Assembly: GCF_006516955.1 (NCBI RefSeq)
Contig: NZ_VHLG01000004.1
Span: 310,001-374,000, forward strand
Origin: Martelella alba
GTDB lineage: Bacteria > Pseudomonadota > Alphaproteobacteria > Rhizobiales > Rhizobiaceae
Direction: 5' to 3'
Length of the DNA stretch: 64,000 nt
Shown: positions 35,148-43,943 of the stretch, piece after piece
Position numbering within the stretch: position 1 is the stretch's first letter
Layout: the number at the start of each line of letters is the position of its first letter
Program-made: the position numbers and the translations under genes
Notes under the pieces: model-generated
The model's database searches: none
Seen by the model: the letters and a program-made list of their open reading frames with translations, nothing else
Told to the model about the DNA's origin: nothing

Positions 35148-36205
35148 GCCTCGGCCTCCTGAACCGGCAGCACCCGCATATCTTTCGGCGTGAAGGAAAG
35201 GCCGACCGTATCGCCGATACCGGCCTCGTTCATGCCCATATTGCGCCGGACCACCAGCAAGTCACCAATCGGCGTTTCGATGGTCAGGAGCCATTGATTG
35301 CCGAGGAAAACGCGCTCCCGCACGGTACCGGTAAAAAGCGGATTTTCAGCGCTGAACTGAATACGTTCCGGCCTCAGCGAAATCAGCGCTGGACCGGGGC
35401 GGAGCTTGACGGGAAGGCCATCAAGACGCGTCCCGCGACAGTCCAGCACCGAGCCCGCATCACTGGTCGAGACAAGCGTAGCGGAGAGCAGATTACTCTT
35501 GCCGATGAAGGACGAAACGAAGGCAGTCCGCGGCGTGTCATAGATCTCGAAGGGAGCTGCTTCCTGTTCGATGCGCCCCTTTTCCATGACCACGACGCGG
35601 TCCGAAAGTGCCAGCGCCTCGGCCTGATCATGGGTGACCATCAGCGTCGTAACACCAGCCTCGCGCTGGATACGGCGCAGCTCGATCTGCATTTCTTCAC
35701 GCAGTTTGGCATCAAGATTGGAAAGCGGCTCATCGAGCAGCAGCAGTTCCGGCTCAATCACCAGCGCGCGGGCAAGCGCCACACGCTGACGCTGGCCGCC
35801 GGACATGGCACGCGGATAGCGGTCTGCCAGATGGCTGAGATGGACCAGATCCAGCGCCCGGTCGACGCGTCTCTTGCGCTCATCCTTGGCAACCTTGCGC
35901 ATCTCAAGCCCGAAGGAAACATTTTCCGCCGCCGTCATATGCATGAACAGGGCGTAGGTCTGGAACACGATGCCAAGACCGCGATGGCGCGCGGGAATGG
36001 CGGCAAGATCACGGCCGTTCAGCGTGATATGCCCGGAGCTGACCTCTTCGAAACCGGCGATCATCTGCAGGGTCGTCGTCTTGCCGCAGCCGGAGGGCCC
36101 GAGCAGGGAAACGAAACTGCCGCGTTCGACATTGAAGGAAATACGGTCGACAGCGGTTGTCGGACCATAGCGCTTGGTCAGCGCGTTGAGTTCAAGAAAA
36201 GCCAT
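35144..36205 (-). CDS. ABC transporter ATP-binding protein (PotA-like)
   Basis: About 353 residues. Walker A GPSGCGKTT, Q-loop FQTYALFMHMTAAENV, signature MSGGQRQRVALARAL, Walker B LLLDEPLSNLDA, H-loop MVTHDQAEAL, and a C-terminal TOBE-type domain (LISLRPERIQF). The frame is open to 36391, but Met at 36205 (MAFLELNALTKRYG) is the family start. Downstream of the binding-protein gene by about 200 bases and coupled to the permeases. Confidence 0.94.
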   Translation of the reverse strand: MAFLELNALTKRYGPTTAVDRISFNVERGSFVSLLGPSGCGKTTTLQMIAGFEEVSSGHITLNGRDLAAIPARHRGLGIVFQTYALFMHMTAAENVSFGLEMRKVAKDERKRRVDRALDLVHLSHLADRYPRAMSGGQRQRVALARALVIEPELLLLDEPLSNLDAKLREEMQIELRRIQREAGVTTLMVTHDQAEALALSDRVVVMEKGRIEQEAAPFEIYDTPRTAFVSSFIGKSNLLSATLVSTSDAGSVLDCRGTRLDGLPVKLRPGPALISLRPERIQFSAENPLFTGTVRERVFLGNQWLLTIETPIGDLLVVRRNMGMNEAGIGDTVGLSFTPKDMRVLPVQEAEA

Positions 36206-36402
36206 CTCGCCGAAACTCTCAATCTCAGGAAAAACGATCGCATCGCCGTTTCGGCCTTCCCGCCGGTATAGCGAGGGGGAAGCATCAACGGGAAGGCCGT
36301 AACCGGCATCGCCATGAAGCATGGCGCGCCCGATCCGATCTGTGCAAGGGGAGAGATGCCCTGCCGCACCATATTGTTGGCGACAGGGCAATCCTCATGC
36401 GA

Positions 36403-37431
36403 TCAGCGTTCGACTTCGCGGTTCCAGCGCGTCGTCCAGTCCTGACGGTTGGGGTTGATGACATCCCAGTCAACCGTGATCAGCGAGTTGATCTTGTCGC
36501 CATAGGGCAGCGTTTCAGCCAGTGCCGGCGGCAGTTCTGCCTTCTTGTTGACCGGACCGGCGCCCATGGCGTCAGCCAGTTTCACCTGGACTTCCGGATC
36601 CAGAAGGTAATCGATAAAGGCCTGCGCCTCTTCCGAAACGTCACTGTCAACCACCGGACAAGCAGCCAGCATCAGCGCAACGGCGCCTTCCTTGGGATAG
36701 ATGAATCCGGCCGGGAAGCCGGTATCGGCCAGCGACTTGGTACGGCCCGAACCCCAGACCGAAAGGGCAATTTCGCCCGACTGGAACAGTTCCGACATCT
36801 TGCCCGAAGACGGTTCGAACACCAGAACATTCGGCGCAACCTCATCGGCCATGGCCTTGAAGCCCGGATCGATATCGTTTTCACCGCCGCCGGCATCGCG
36901 CGCCAGCATCACCAGAGCATGCAGGCCATAGGTGTTGCTGATCGGCGGAACCGAGAGGATCTGATCATATTTCGGATCCTTAAGATCTTCCCAGCTGGTC
37001 GGCAGATCCCAGCCTTCCTTGGCGAACCAGTCCTTGTTGTAGGTGAAGCCGGTGGCGACAAAGCCGATGCCGATCGCATCCGGGCTGAACTTGGCGATGT
37101 CGTAGACATCGTCCTTGGCAGCCGACTTGGTCATCGGCGCGCAGAAGCCAAGCGCATCCGCCTGATACATCGGGCCGTCATCAAGGATCACGACGTCGAG
37201 TTCCTGAGCACCTTTCTGCGCCTGCAGGCGGGCCAGGTTCTCCGTCGAATTGCCGGCGACGAAGGCAATCTTGACGTCATGGGTCTTTTCGAATTCCGGG
37301 ATGATCAGCTCTTTCATCAGCGTTTCAAACGAACCGCCATAGCCGCCAACTGTCAGCGTTTTCGTTTCTGCAAAGGCACTCGTGGCCAGCAGCGATGCAG
37401 CCGCTGCCAGCAAAATTCCGCTCTTCTTCAT
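36403..37431 (-). CDS. ABC transporter periplasmic substrate-binding protein (PotD/Fe3+-type)
   Basis: 342 residues with the signal peptide MKKSGILLAAAASLLATSAFA. The mature part begins ETKTLTVGGYGGSFETLMKE and shows FVATGFTYNKDWFAKEGWDL and AFIDYLLDPEVQVKLADAMG, typical for the polyamine/iron/opine type-2 binding proteins. The start at 37431 has AAGGGG upstream. First gene of the operon, 112 bases from the divergent LysR gene. Ligand probably a cationic or N-substituted amino acid by context. Confidence 0.92.
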   Translation of the reverse strand: MKKSGILLAAAASLLATSAFAETKTLTVGGYGGSFETLMKELIIPEFEKTHDVKIAFVAGNSTENLARLQAQKGAQELDVVILDDGPMYQADALGFCAPMTKSAAKDDVYDIAKFSPDAIGIGFVATGFTYNKDWFAKEGWDLPTSWEDLKDPKYDQILSVPPISNTYGLHALVMLARDAGGGENDIDPGFKAMADEVAPNVLVFEPSSGKMSELFQSGEIALSVWGSGRTKSLADTGFPAGFIYPKEGAVALMLAACPVVDSDVSEEAQAFIDYLLDPEVQVKLADAMGAGPVNKKAELPPALAETLPYGDKINSLITVDWDVINPNRQDWTTRWNREVER

Positions 37432-37492
37432 CTTTGTTCCCCTTATCGGTTTTGTATGAAGCAAAGAGAGTTTCCATGGACTATTGATATTC

Positions 37493-37513
37493 GGCAAATG
37501 ATTTTAGTTTGCC
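37493..37513. promoter_or_regulatory. Inverted repeat in the LysR divergent promoter (distal site)
   Basis: GGCAAA, 9 bases, TTTGCC. It lies 60 bases upstream of the binding-protein start codon and may be the second LysR half-site set. Confidence 0.5.
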
Positions 37514-37518
37514 TAGCC

Positions 37519-37533
37519 ATAACCATTGGTTAT
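37519..37533. promoter_or_regulatory. LysR-type regulator binding site (recognition palindrome)
   Basis: Perfect palindrome ATAACCA-T-TGGTTAT, containing the T-N11-A LysR motif. It ends 10 bases before the LysR start codon. Confidence 0.75.
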
Positions 37534-37543
37534 ATTACTCTAT

Positions 37544-38449
37544 ATGGCCCGCGCTAACATCCGACAGATCGAAGCTTTCAATGCCGTGATGAAAGGTGGC
37601 TCCATCACCAAGGCGGCCGAAGCGCTGTTCATCTCGCAACCCGCGGTGACCAAGCTGATCCAGGCCTTCGAGCAATCCTGCGGTTTCAAGCTGTTTGTGC
37701 GATCGCAGGGACGGCTTTTGCCAACACAGGAAGCGCGCCGCCTTTTCTCCGAGACAGAAGGCTTCATGACCGGTGTTGAGCGGATCGAAAACACGGCCAA
37801 CGCGATCCGAACATCAGAGCGTGGCGATATTTCGGTGGTTGCCTATCCCGCTTTGTCGCTCAGGCTGTTGCCGCGTTATGCGGCGCGCTTTCTCGCGGAT
37901 CGGCCGGAGGTCCGGCTGACGATCCTGACGCGCAATTCCACCGATATTTCCAATTCGATGCTGGCGCGCGCCGCCGATTTCGGCATTTCGCTGCGACCAA
38001 CCCAGGATACCGGCATCATCTGCCGGCCTTTCCGGGAGAACTGGATGTGCTGTGCCCTGCCCGCAGGCCACAGGCTGGCCGAAAACGATATCATCGATCT
38101 GACCGAGATCGAGAACGAGCAGCTGATCTGTCTCGGTCAGGACGACCAGTCCCGCCGGGTAACCGATGATGCCCTGGCACGTTTCGGCGTCAAGGTCCGC
38201 CGAATGATTGATGTGCAAATGGCCGATACCGCCTGCATGCTGGTCAGCGAAGGGCTCGGCATTTCACTGGTTCCCTCCATCGCCTCGATCGGCTGGGAAG
38301 GACAGAACATCGTCTTCCGCCCGATCGCCCAGCCCTTCAGCACGACGATGTGGCTTTACACATCGGCCTGGGAAGATATGTCGGAACTGGCCAAACTGCT
38401 GCTGGAGGCGGTTGAAAACGGCCTTGAAGAGGTCGAACAGGCCCTCTGA
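37544..38449 (+). CDS. LysR-family regulator, OccR/NocR-like
   Basis: 301 residues. The N-terminal winged helix-turn-helix reads NIRQIEAFNAVMKGGSITKA, AEALFISQPAVTKLIQAFE, as in the opine regulators OccR and NocR; the rest is the LysR effector domain (SLRLLPRYAARFLADRP, LVSEGLGISLVPS). The ATG at 37544 is chosen; a TTG at 37526 lies inside the operator palindrome. Divergent from the importer/oxidase operon with a perfect LysR palindrome between, so it very probably regulates it. Inducer unknown. Confidence 0.9.
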   Translation: MARANIRQIEAFNAVMKGGSITKAAEALFISQPAVTKLIQAFEQSCGFKLFVRSQGRLLPTQEARRLFSETEGFMTGVERIENTANAIRTSERGDISVVAYPALSLRLLPRYAARFLADRPEVRLTILTRNSTDISNSMLARAADFGISLRPTQDTGIICRPFRENWMCCALPAGHRLAENDIIDLTEIENEQLICLGQDDQSRRVTDDALARFGVKVRRMIDVQMADTACMLVSEGLGISLVPSIASIGWEGQNIVFRPIAQPFSTTMWLYTSAWEDMSELAKLLLEAVENGLEEVEQAL

Positions 38450-38513
38450 CCCCGCCCGCCGGACAGGGTCAATGGCTTGATACGCCGGCTGTCTGCCAAG
38501 TGTGGCGATGGCC

Positions 38514-39368
38514 TCAATCCAGCGAGAAGATCACATTGGTCTGGCCGGTGCCCGAAGACGGGAAATAGTCGGTCACGACCTCGCCTTTGCCCTTGTATTG
38601 ATCCCAGCCCAGCGCACCGAACAGCATGACCGTGTCATGCATATCGCCCTCGCCATCGCAATAGCGGGCATAGTCCGGCAGCATCTGCAGGAAAAGCTCG
38701 GTTTCGCCATTCTGCCACATCTCCAGCACGCGGCGGTCAACCACCTCGTTGAATTTCGAGGAGATGGTGAAGGTGCCGTTATTCTCCGCATAGATATCGT
38801 TCGGCCAGATCCTGTGTGACAGCGACCCGGAAGCAATCAGCGCAACATTGCTGTCTGAGGCTTCAATCGCTTTCGCAATCGCCTCGCCGAGACGCCGGGA
38901 TTTTTCCAGACTGTGAACGGTGCACATGGCCGCCACCGAAACGACCTTCAGTGCCGCATCCTGGTTCATATAGCGCATCGGCACCAGCGTTCCATATTCC
39001 AGATCGAGACTGTCGACCTGATGGCTGAGCGTATAGACATCCATTGCCCGCGCCGTTTCGGCAATCAGATCGCCAAGTGCGGCATTGCCCTCATATTCAT
39101 AGGGCAGGTCCTTGATGAATTGCGGAAATTCATGCGAGGTGAACAGCCCCTTGAAATGATGATTGGCGTTGATGTGATAGCCGGCATTGACCAGCCAGTG
39201 CGTATCCAGCACGACGAATGTATCAGCGCCGGCCTCCCTTGCACGGCGACCGATTTCGGCATGGCCATCAATGGCCGGCTGACGCAGGCCCTTCAGCGCG
39301 CCCTCCTGTTCCGACATCACCATCGTTGGAACATGGCTGACCTTGGCAGCCAGTACGATTTTACCCAT
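38514..39368 (-). CDS. hpaD: 3,4-Dihydroxyphenylacetate 2,3-dioxygenase, LigB-type (E. coli HpaD-like)
   Basis: Class III extradiol dioxygenase that opens homoprotocatechuate. About 284 residues beginning MGKIVLAAKVSHVPTM, followed by DTHWLVNAGYHINANHHFKG, LEYGTLVPMRYMN and EGDMHDTVMLFGALGWDQY; the metal-ligand His residues lie in the first and second of these. The Met at 39368 has GGAGGA upstream; the frame opens earlier. It is the last gene of the hpa operon, after the TRAP genes. A second, unrelated enzyme for the same reaction is at 46286-47266. Confidence 0.9.
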   Translation of the reverse strand: MGKIVLAAKVSHVPTMVMSEQEGALKGLRQPAIDGHAEIGRRAREAGADTFVVLDTHWLVNAGYHINANHHFKGLFTSHEFPQFIKDLPYEYEGNAALGDLIAETARAMDVYTLSHQVDSLDLEYGTLVPMRYMNQDAALKVVSVAAMCTVHSLEKSRRLGEAIAKAIEASDSNVALIASGSLSHRIWPNDIYAENNGTFTISSKFNEVVDRRVLEMWQNGETELFLQMLPDYARYCDGEGDMHDTVMLFGALGWDQYKGKGEVVTDYFPSSGTGQTNVIFSLD

Positions 39369-39432
39369 CTTGCATTTCCTCCACTTTGTCAGTCTCAAAA
39401 ACGTTGGCGCCAGACCCCGCCCGATGCCACCG

Positions 39433-40740
39433 TCAGGTCAGGGCAAGCGAAATCGCCGGAATTGCGATCAACAGGGCCAGACGAAAAATGTCGGCGATCC
39501 AGAATGGCAAGATCCCGCGGAAAATCGTCTTCAGCGAAACATCCGGCAGCATCGCATTGAGCACGAAGACATTCATGCCCACCGGTGGTGTGATCAGGCT
39601 GACCTCGGTAACCACGACAACGATGATGCCAAACCAGATCAGCACGGCTTCGGGGTCCGAGAGGATGCCGAGGCCGAAATCGAGCTGATACATCAGCGGA
39701 TAGAAGATCGGCACGGTCAAAAGGATCATCGACAGGCTTTCCAGAACACAGCCGAGAATCAGATAGATGACGATGATGATGCCGAGCACGACCCAGGCAT
39801 TGATGTTCAGCGCGTAGACCAGATCGGCCAGCGCATCGGGCAGACCCGCCAGATTGATGTAGTTTGAGAAAACCTCGGCACCAATGATGATGGCAAAGAT
39901 CATCGCGGTTGAAACGGCGGTTTCCGTCAGCGAACGGCCAACATCCTTCAGGCTGGCATGCCCGGTTGCAAGAACCATGATCAGCGCCGCCCCCGCCCCC
40001 ATGCCTGCCGCTTCGATCGGGGTGAAGAAACCGCCATAAATGCCAACCATGATGAAGACGAACAGACCGGCGGCAAGAATGACACCATAAAGCTCCTGGC
40101 CAAGATGATGCTCGACTTCAAAATCTTTCGGCGCCAGCTTGGGATTGACCTTCACCGCAACCGCGACCGCCAGCACATAAAGAGACAGGCCGAGAATACC
40201 GGGAATAATGCCCGCCAGGAACAATTTGCCGATGTCGCTTTCTGTCAGGATGCCATAGATGATCAGAATGACAGAGGGCGGAATGAGAATGCCGAGCGTA
40301 CCGCCAGCGGCAATCGAGCCGGCCGCAAGACTGTCGGCATAGCCGAACTTCCTCAAGGAAGGCATGGCCACCTGCGACATGGTCGCAGCCGTTGCCAAAG
40401 ACGACCCCGAGACCGCCGAAAATCCGCCACAGCTCAGGACCGCAGCCATGGCCAGGCCACCGGGCAGACGGCGCACAAGGCGCTGCGTGGCGGCGAAAAG
40501 CCCGCCGGCAACGCCGGAATGCGCCAGAAGATTGCCCATGAAGATGAACAGCGGAATGACGGACAGCGAATAGGAGAAAATCGTGTCGAACGCCGTGGAC
40601 CCTAACATGGTCGCTGCCGGGCCGACGCCACGCAGCGATGCAAAACCAACCGTTCCGACAAGGACCATGGCAAAGGCGATCGGCACACGGAACATGGCAA
40701 GTCCCAGAAGGATCACCATTGCGATAAGAGGCTGAACCAT
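39433..40740 (-). CDS. TRAP transporter large permease (DctM-like)
   Basis: About 435 residues, mostly hydrophobic (twelve or so segments), with the DctM signatures FRVPIAFAMVLVGTVGF, SLRKFGYADSLAAGSIAAGG, TLGILIPPSVILIIYGI and VTEVSLITPPVGMNVFV. The Met at 40740 overlaps the end of the small permease gene and has GGAGGA upstream. Uses the Na+ or H+ gradient with a periplasmic binding protein. Substrate inferred as an aromatic or dicarboxylic acid from the flanking hpa genes. Confidence 0.94.
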   Translation of the reverse strand: MVQPLIAMVILLGLAMFRVPIAFAMVLVGTVGFASLRGVGPAATMLGSTAFDTIFSYSLSVIPLFIFMGNLLAHSGVAGGLFAATQRLVRRLPGGLAMAAVLSCGGFSAVSGSSLATAATMSQVAMPSLRKFGYADSLAAGSIAAGGTLGILIPPSVILIIYGILTESDIGKLFLAGIIPGILGLSLYVLAVAVAVKVNPKLAPKDFEVEHHLGQELYGVILAAGLFVFIMVGIYGGFFTPIEAAGMGAGAALIMVLATGHASLKDVGRSLTETAVSTAMIFAIIIGAEVFSNYINLAGLPDALADLVYALNINAWVVLGIIIVIYLILGCVLESLSMILLTVPIFYPLMYQLDFGLGILSDPEAVLIWFGIIVVVVTEVSLITPPVGMNVFVLNAMLPDVSLKTIFRGILPFWIADIFRLALLIAIPAISLALT

Positions 40741-40741
40741 T

Positions 40742-41242
40742 TCAGTCTGTCCTCCCGATAAGATCATGTGGCAGGAGAACGATCAGGCCGCTGACAACAA
40801 ATGTGAGCGCGCCGAGCGCTGCTGCGGGCCAGACCGGAAAGTTGAGGTCATTGGTCACCGCACCATCCTCAAACAGCGAATAGCCATGAGCGGCAACGGT
40901 GCAGCCAAGCGCAAACAGCACCAGCGCGCTGACACCGGCGCCAAAGGCACCGAAGATGCGGGCGGATCTTTCCGACCAGCTGCTGGCGAGAATGTCGACC
41001 TCCACATGGCCGCCGCGCAATGTCGTGATCGGCAGACCGGCCAGCACCAGATCGGCCAGCAGAACCTGCGTCAGCTCAAACGCGCCCGGCAGCGGCGCAT
41101 TGAATAGATAGCGCCCCACGACATCAACCACGGTTACAACCACCATGGCGAGAAGCAGCCCGCCACAAACGGCAGGAAGCACCCGCAAGACAAGGAAGCG
41201 AAGCCCGATCAGGGGCTTCGCGAGGGGCTTTTGCGCACTCAT
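40742..41242 (-). CDS. TRAP transporter small permease (DctQ-like)
   Basis: 166 residues with four hydrophobic helices; VVTVVDVVGRYLFNAPLPGA and GHVEVDILAS are typical of the family. It overlaps the binding-protein gene by 4 bases at one end and abuts the large permease at the other. Confidence 0.92.
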   Translation of the reverse strand: MSAQKPLAKPLIGLRFLVLRVLPAVCGGLLLAMVVVTVVDVVGRYLFNAPLPGAFELTQVLLADLVLAGLPITTLRGGHVEVDILASSWSERSARIFGAFGAGVSALVLFALGCTVAAHGYSLFEDGAVTNDLNFPVWPAAALGALTFVVSGLIVLLPHDLIGRTD

Positions 41243-42273
41243 GGTGCTGGCTTCATGGTCTGCATTTTCGCAAGCGCCGCCGTCGCGTCAAAGCCTTCCG
41301 CAGCGACAGCATCAATCCAGGCCTTTTCAAGCGGTGCGCCGGTCGAAACGATATCACCGAGCACATTGTCATCCACCTGATAGATCGCGATCCCGGCATC
41401 CTGACAGGTTTTGATGCCGACCTTGTCCGCCTCGTTCCAGGCATTGCCCGCAAGCTCGGAGAAGGCCGGGCCGGAAACCGACATGATGGCCTGCTGGTCT
41501 TCAGCGCTCAGCCCGTCCCACTTGCCCTGATTCATCACCAGGAACCATGACGTATTGTAAAGCCCGCCCGGTACGGTCATGACGTCGGTGATATATTTCT
41601 CAAGCTTCAGAGCCTGCACCGAATCCATCGCCATGCAGACGCCATCGATGACGCCGCGCGAGAGTTTCTCATAGACTTCACCGGAGGACATGAACAGCGT
41701 CGTCGCGCCCAGCCCGGACATCAGATCCCCGGAATAGCCGCCCGGCGTGCGGACCTTGAAGCCCTGAAAATCCGATGCAGCGGCGAATTTGCGATCCTTG
41801 GACAAAAGCACGCCCGGCCCATGGGTGAACAGGCCGAGGATCTTGGTGCCTTCATGCTCGGAAGCCGCATCAAGATCTTCGGTATAGACGTTCCAGAAAT
41901 TCGTTGACGTTGTGACGGCATCATCGCCGAGGAAGGAAAACTGGCCGACGCGCGAACGCATGAAACGGTCATCACTGGTGAAGGAGTGCAGACCATAGGT
42001 GATATCGGCCACGCCATCATGCGCCATGTCAAAATGGGCCGGCGGGGCGCCCAGCGGCTTGGACAGAACCCGGATCCTGACCCGACCATCCGTGACCGCC
42101 TCAACCTTGTCGGCCCAGGGCTTGATGGCACCGATCACCAGCGGGTGACGCGGCGGCAGCCAGCTTGATAGCACGAAGGTCGTGGTCGCGGCATAGGCCG
42201 GAGCCCTGGAGATTGCAGGCACTGCAAGCGACAGGGCTGCGCCCTTCAGAAATGTGCGTTTGGTAAGCTTCAT
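41239..42273 (-). CDS. TRAP transporter periplasmic binding protein (DctP-like)
   Basis: 344 residues. The N-terminus TKRTFLKGAALSLAVPA resembles a twin-arginine signal with Lys-Arg in place of Arg-Arg, ending near PAYA. The body shows the DctP order, including FKVRTPGGYSGDLMSGLGAT and EVYEKLSRGVIDGVCM and the conserved Arg in KVRTP. It lies in the middle of the hpa operon, so the ligand is probably an aromatic acid such as 4-hydroxyphenylacetate or homoprotocatechuate (inferred). Confidence 0.92.
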   Translation of the reverse strand: MKLTKRTFLKGAALSLAVPAISRAPAYAATTTFVLSSWLPPRHPLVIGAIKPWADKVEAVTDGRVRIRVLSKPLGAPPAHFDMAHDGVADITYGLHSFTSDDRFMRSRVGQFSFLGDDAVTTSTNFWNVYTEDLDAASEHEGTKILGLFTHGPGVLLSKDRKFAAASDFQGFKVRTPGGYSGDLMSGLGATTLFMSSGEVYEKLSRGVIDGVCMAMDSVQALKLEKYITDVMTVPGGLYNTSWFLVMNQGKWDGLSAEDQQAIMSVSGPAFSELAGNAWNEADKVGIKTCQDAGIAIYQVDDNVLGDIVSTGAPLEKAWIDAVAAEGFDATAALAKMQTMKPAP

Positions 42274-42365
42274 CTTTCCTCCCTTTCGAAGCCAGGCTCA
42301 AAAACCGAAAGCACGGCCGTTGAGCAGTTACATCGTCGCCCACCCCGCCGGGGTCGGTCGACAGG

Positions 42366-43133
42366 TCAAAATGCCGCCCGAAGGGCCCTCAACCCCTTGA
42401 GCAGCACACCGACATCGGAACCGACGGCAAGAAAATCCACGCCTGCTTCAGCATAGCCGGCGGCCAGTGTCATATCCGATGTCAGGATTCCCGAGGCCCG
42501 GCCAGCTGCCTGAATGCGCTTCAGCGCATCATTGACGACGACCTGCACCGCCTCTGCGCCAGGCTGGCCGAGATATTCCATATCGGCGGCCAGATCGGCG
42601 GGGCCGATGAAAACGCCGTCAACACCCTCAACCGTCAGAATGTCATCAAGCGCGGCAATGCCGGCCATGGATTCCACCTGAAGCAGCAGGCAGACCTCGT
42701 CATTGGCGGTGCCGAGATAATCAGAAACGGTATTGTAGCCGGAGGCGCGGGCCAGCGCCGCGCCAACACCACGCACGCCTTTCGGCGGATAAAGCACCGA
42801 GCGGACCGCCTCGCGCGCCTGATCGGCGCTTTCGATCATCGGCACCAGCAGGGTCTGGGCGCCAAGATCGAGCATCTGCTTGATTTCGGCGCGGTTATCG
42901 TCGCGCACCCGTACCACGGGATGCACCGGGGCCCCGGCAGAGGCGATCGCGCGCAGCTGAGACAGGATATCGCGCAGCCCGTTGGGGCCATGTTCACCAT
43001 CGATCAGCAGCCAGTCATAGCCGGTTCTGGCGGCCAGTTCTGCGACCGAAGCATCGCCGAGACCCAGCCACAGCCCGATCTGGGTTTTGCTCTCACGGAG
43101 CCCCTGCTTGAAAATATTGCTTGCTGCGGGCAT
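42366..43133 (-). CDS. hpaI: 4-Hydroxy-2-oxoheptanedioate aldolase (HpaI)
   Basis: Class II pyruvate aldolase that splits 4-hydroxy-2-oxoheptane-1,7-dioate into pyruvate and succinic semialdehyde. 255 residues. QIGLWLGLGDASVAELAA, DWLLIDGEHGPN, the metal-binding LLQVESMAGIAALDDIL with Glu, and VFIGPADLAADM are typical of the HpcH/HpaI family. It sits 9 bases after hpaH (43143), between the pathway genes and the TRAP genes. Confidence 0.95.
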   Translation of the reverse strand: MPAASNIFKQGLRESKTQIGLWLGLGDASVAELAARTGYDWLLIDGEHGPNGLRDILSQLRAIASAGAPVHPVVRVRDDNRAEIKQMLDLGAQTLLVPMIESADQAREAVRSVLYPPKGVRGVGAALARASGYNTVSDYLGTANDEVCLLLQVESMAGIAALDDILTVEGVDGVFIGPADLAADMEYLGQPGAEAVQVVVNDALKRIQAAGRASGILTSDMTLAAGYAEAGVDFLAVGSDVGVLLKGLRALRAAF

Positions 43134-43142
43134 TACCCAACC

Positions 43143-43943
43143 TCACTCAAAATCAATGGAAACGGCACCGAATGTGCCGAAATCCGCGTCGATACGTGTG
43201 CCCGGCGGGCACTCGATCGGCGCGATGAACGAACCGGACAGCACCACCTGGCCGGCTTCGATCCGCTGGCCATAGGCGCTCATCCGCCGGGCCAGCCAGA
43301 CCAGCCCCATAACCGGATCATCGAGAACGCCAGCCCCAAGACCGGTCGCTTCCACGTCGCCATTCCTGCGGACAATTGCGCCGACCCAGCGCAGACCAAA
43401 GGCTTCCGGTGCGTGGCGCTGCGGAGCAAGAACAATGCCGGCATTGGCGGCATTGTCGGCAACGGTGTCGAAGATCTTGCGGGTTTTGCCGCTCGCCTGA
43501 TCCTTGCGAACGATGCGGGTGTCGAGGATTTCAAGCGATGGGATCACCGCTTCGGTGGCCGCCAGCACATCCTCCCGCGTGACATCGCCTTCAAGCGCCC
43601 GCCGCATCAGGAAGGCGATCTCGCATTCGACGCGCGGCTGGATGAAGCGTCCGGCCGGTACGGTTCCGCCGCTTTCAAACAGCATGTCGTCATAAAGGAC
43701 GCCGCTGTCCGGCGTATCGATATCGAGCGCCTGCTGCATGACTTTCGAGGTCAGGCCGATCTTCCAGCCGATGATCTTGCGGCCACTGGCGAGCTTCCGG
43801 TCGATCTGCGCCTTCTGGATGGCATAGGCATCATCCAGCGTGATCTCGGGATATTTCGCCGACAGCAGCCCGGTCTGGCTGCGGGCCGTCTCGGCTGCAA
43901 GAATATCCGCGGCGGCGGTCTGGATTTCGCTCTCGCTCAGCAT
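43143..43943 (-). CDS. hpaH: 2-Oxohept-4-ene-1,7-dioate hydratase (HpaH)
   Basis: Hydratase adding water to 2-oxohept-4-ene-1,7-dioate. 266 residues. AYAIQKAQIDRKLASGRKI, GWKIGLTSKVMQQAL, QPRVECEIAFLM and the C-terminal VVLSGSFIAPIECPPGT are characteristic of the HpaH/MhpD family. Overlaps the decarboxylase/isomerase gene by 7 bases and precedes hpaI by 9. Confidence 0.95.
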   Translation of the reverse strand: MLSESEIQTAAADILAAETARSQTGLLSAKYPEITLDDAYAIQKAQIDRKLASGRKIIGWKIGLTSKVMQQALDIDTPDSGVLYDDMLFESGGTVPAGRFIQPRVECEIAFLMRRALEGDVTREDVLAATEAVIPSLEILDTRIVRKDQASGKTRKIFDTVADNAANAGIVLAPQRHAPEAFGLRWVGAIVRRNGDVEATGLGAGVLDDPVMGLVWLARRMSAYGQRIEAGQVVLSGSFIAPIECPPGTRIDADFGTFGAVSIDFE

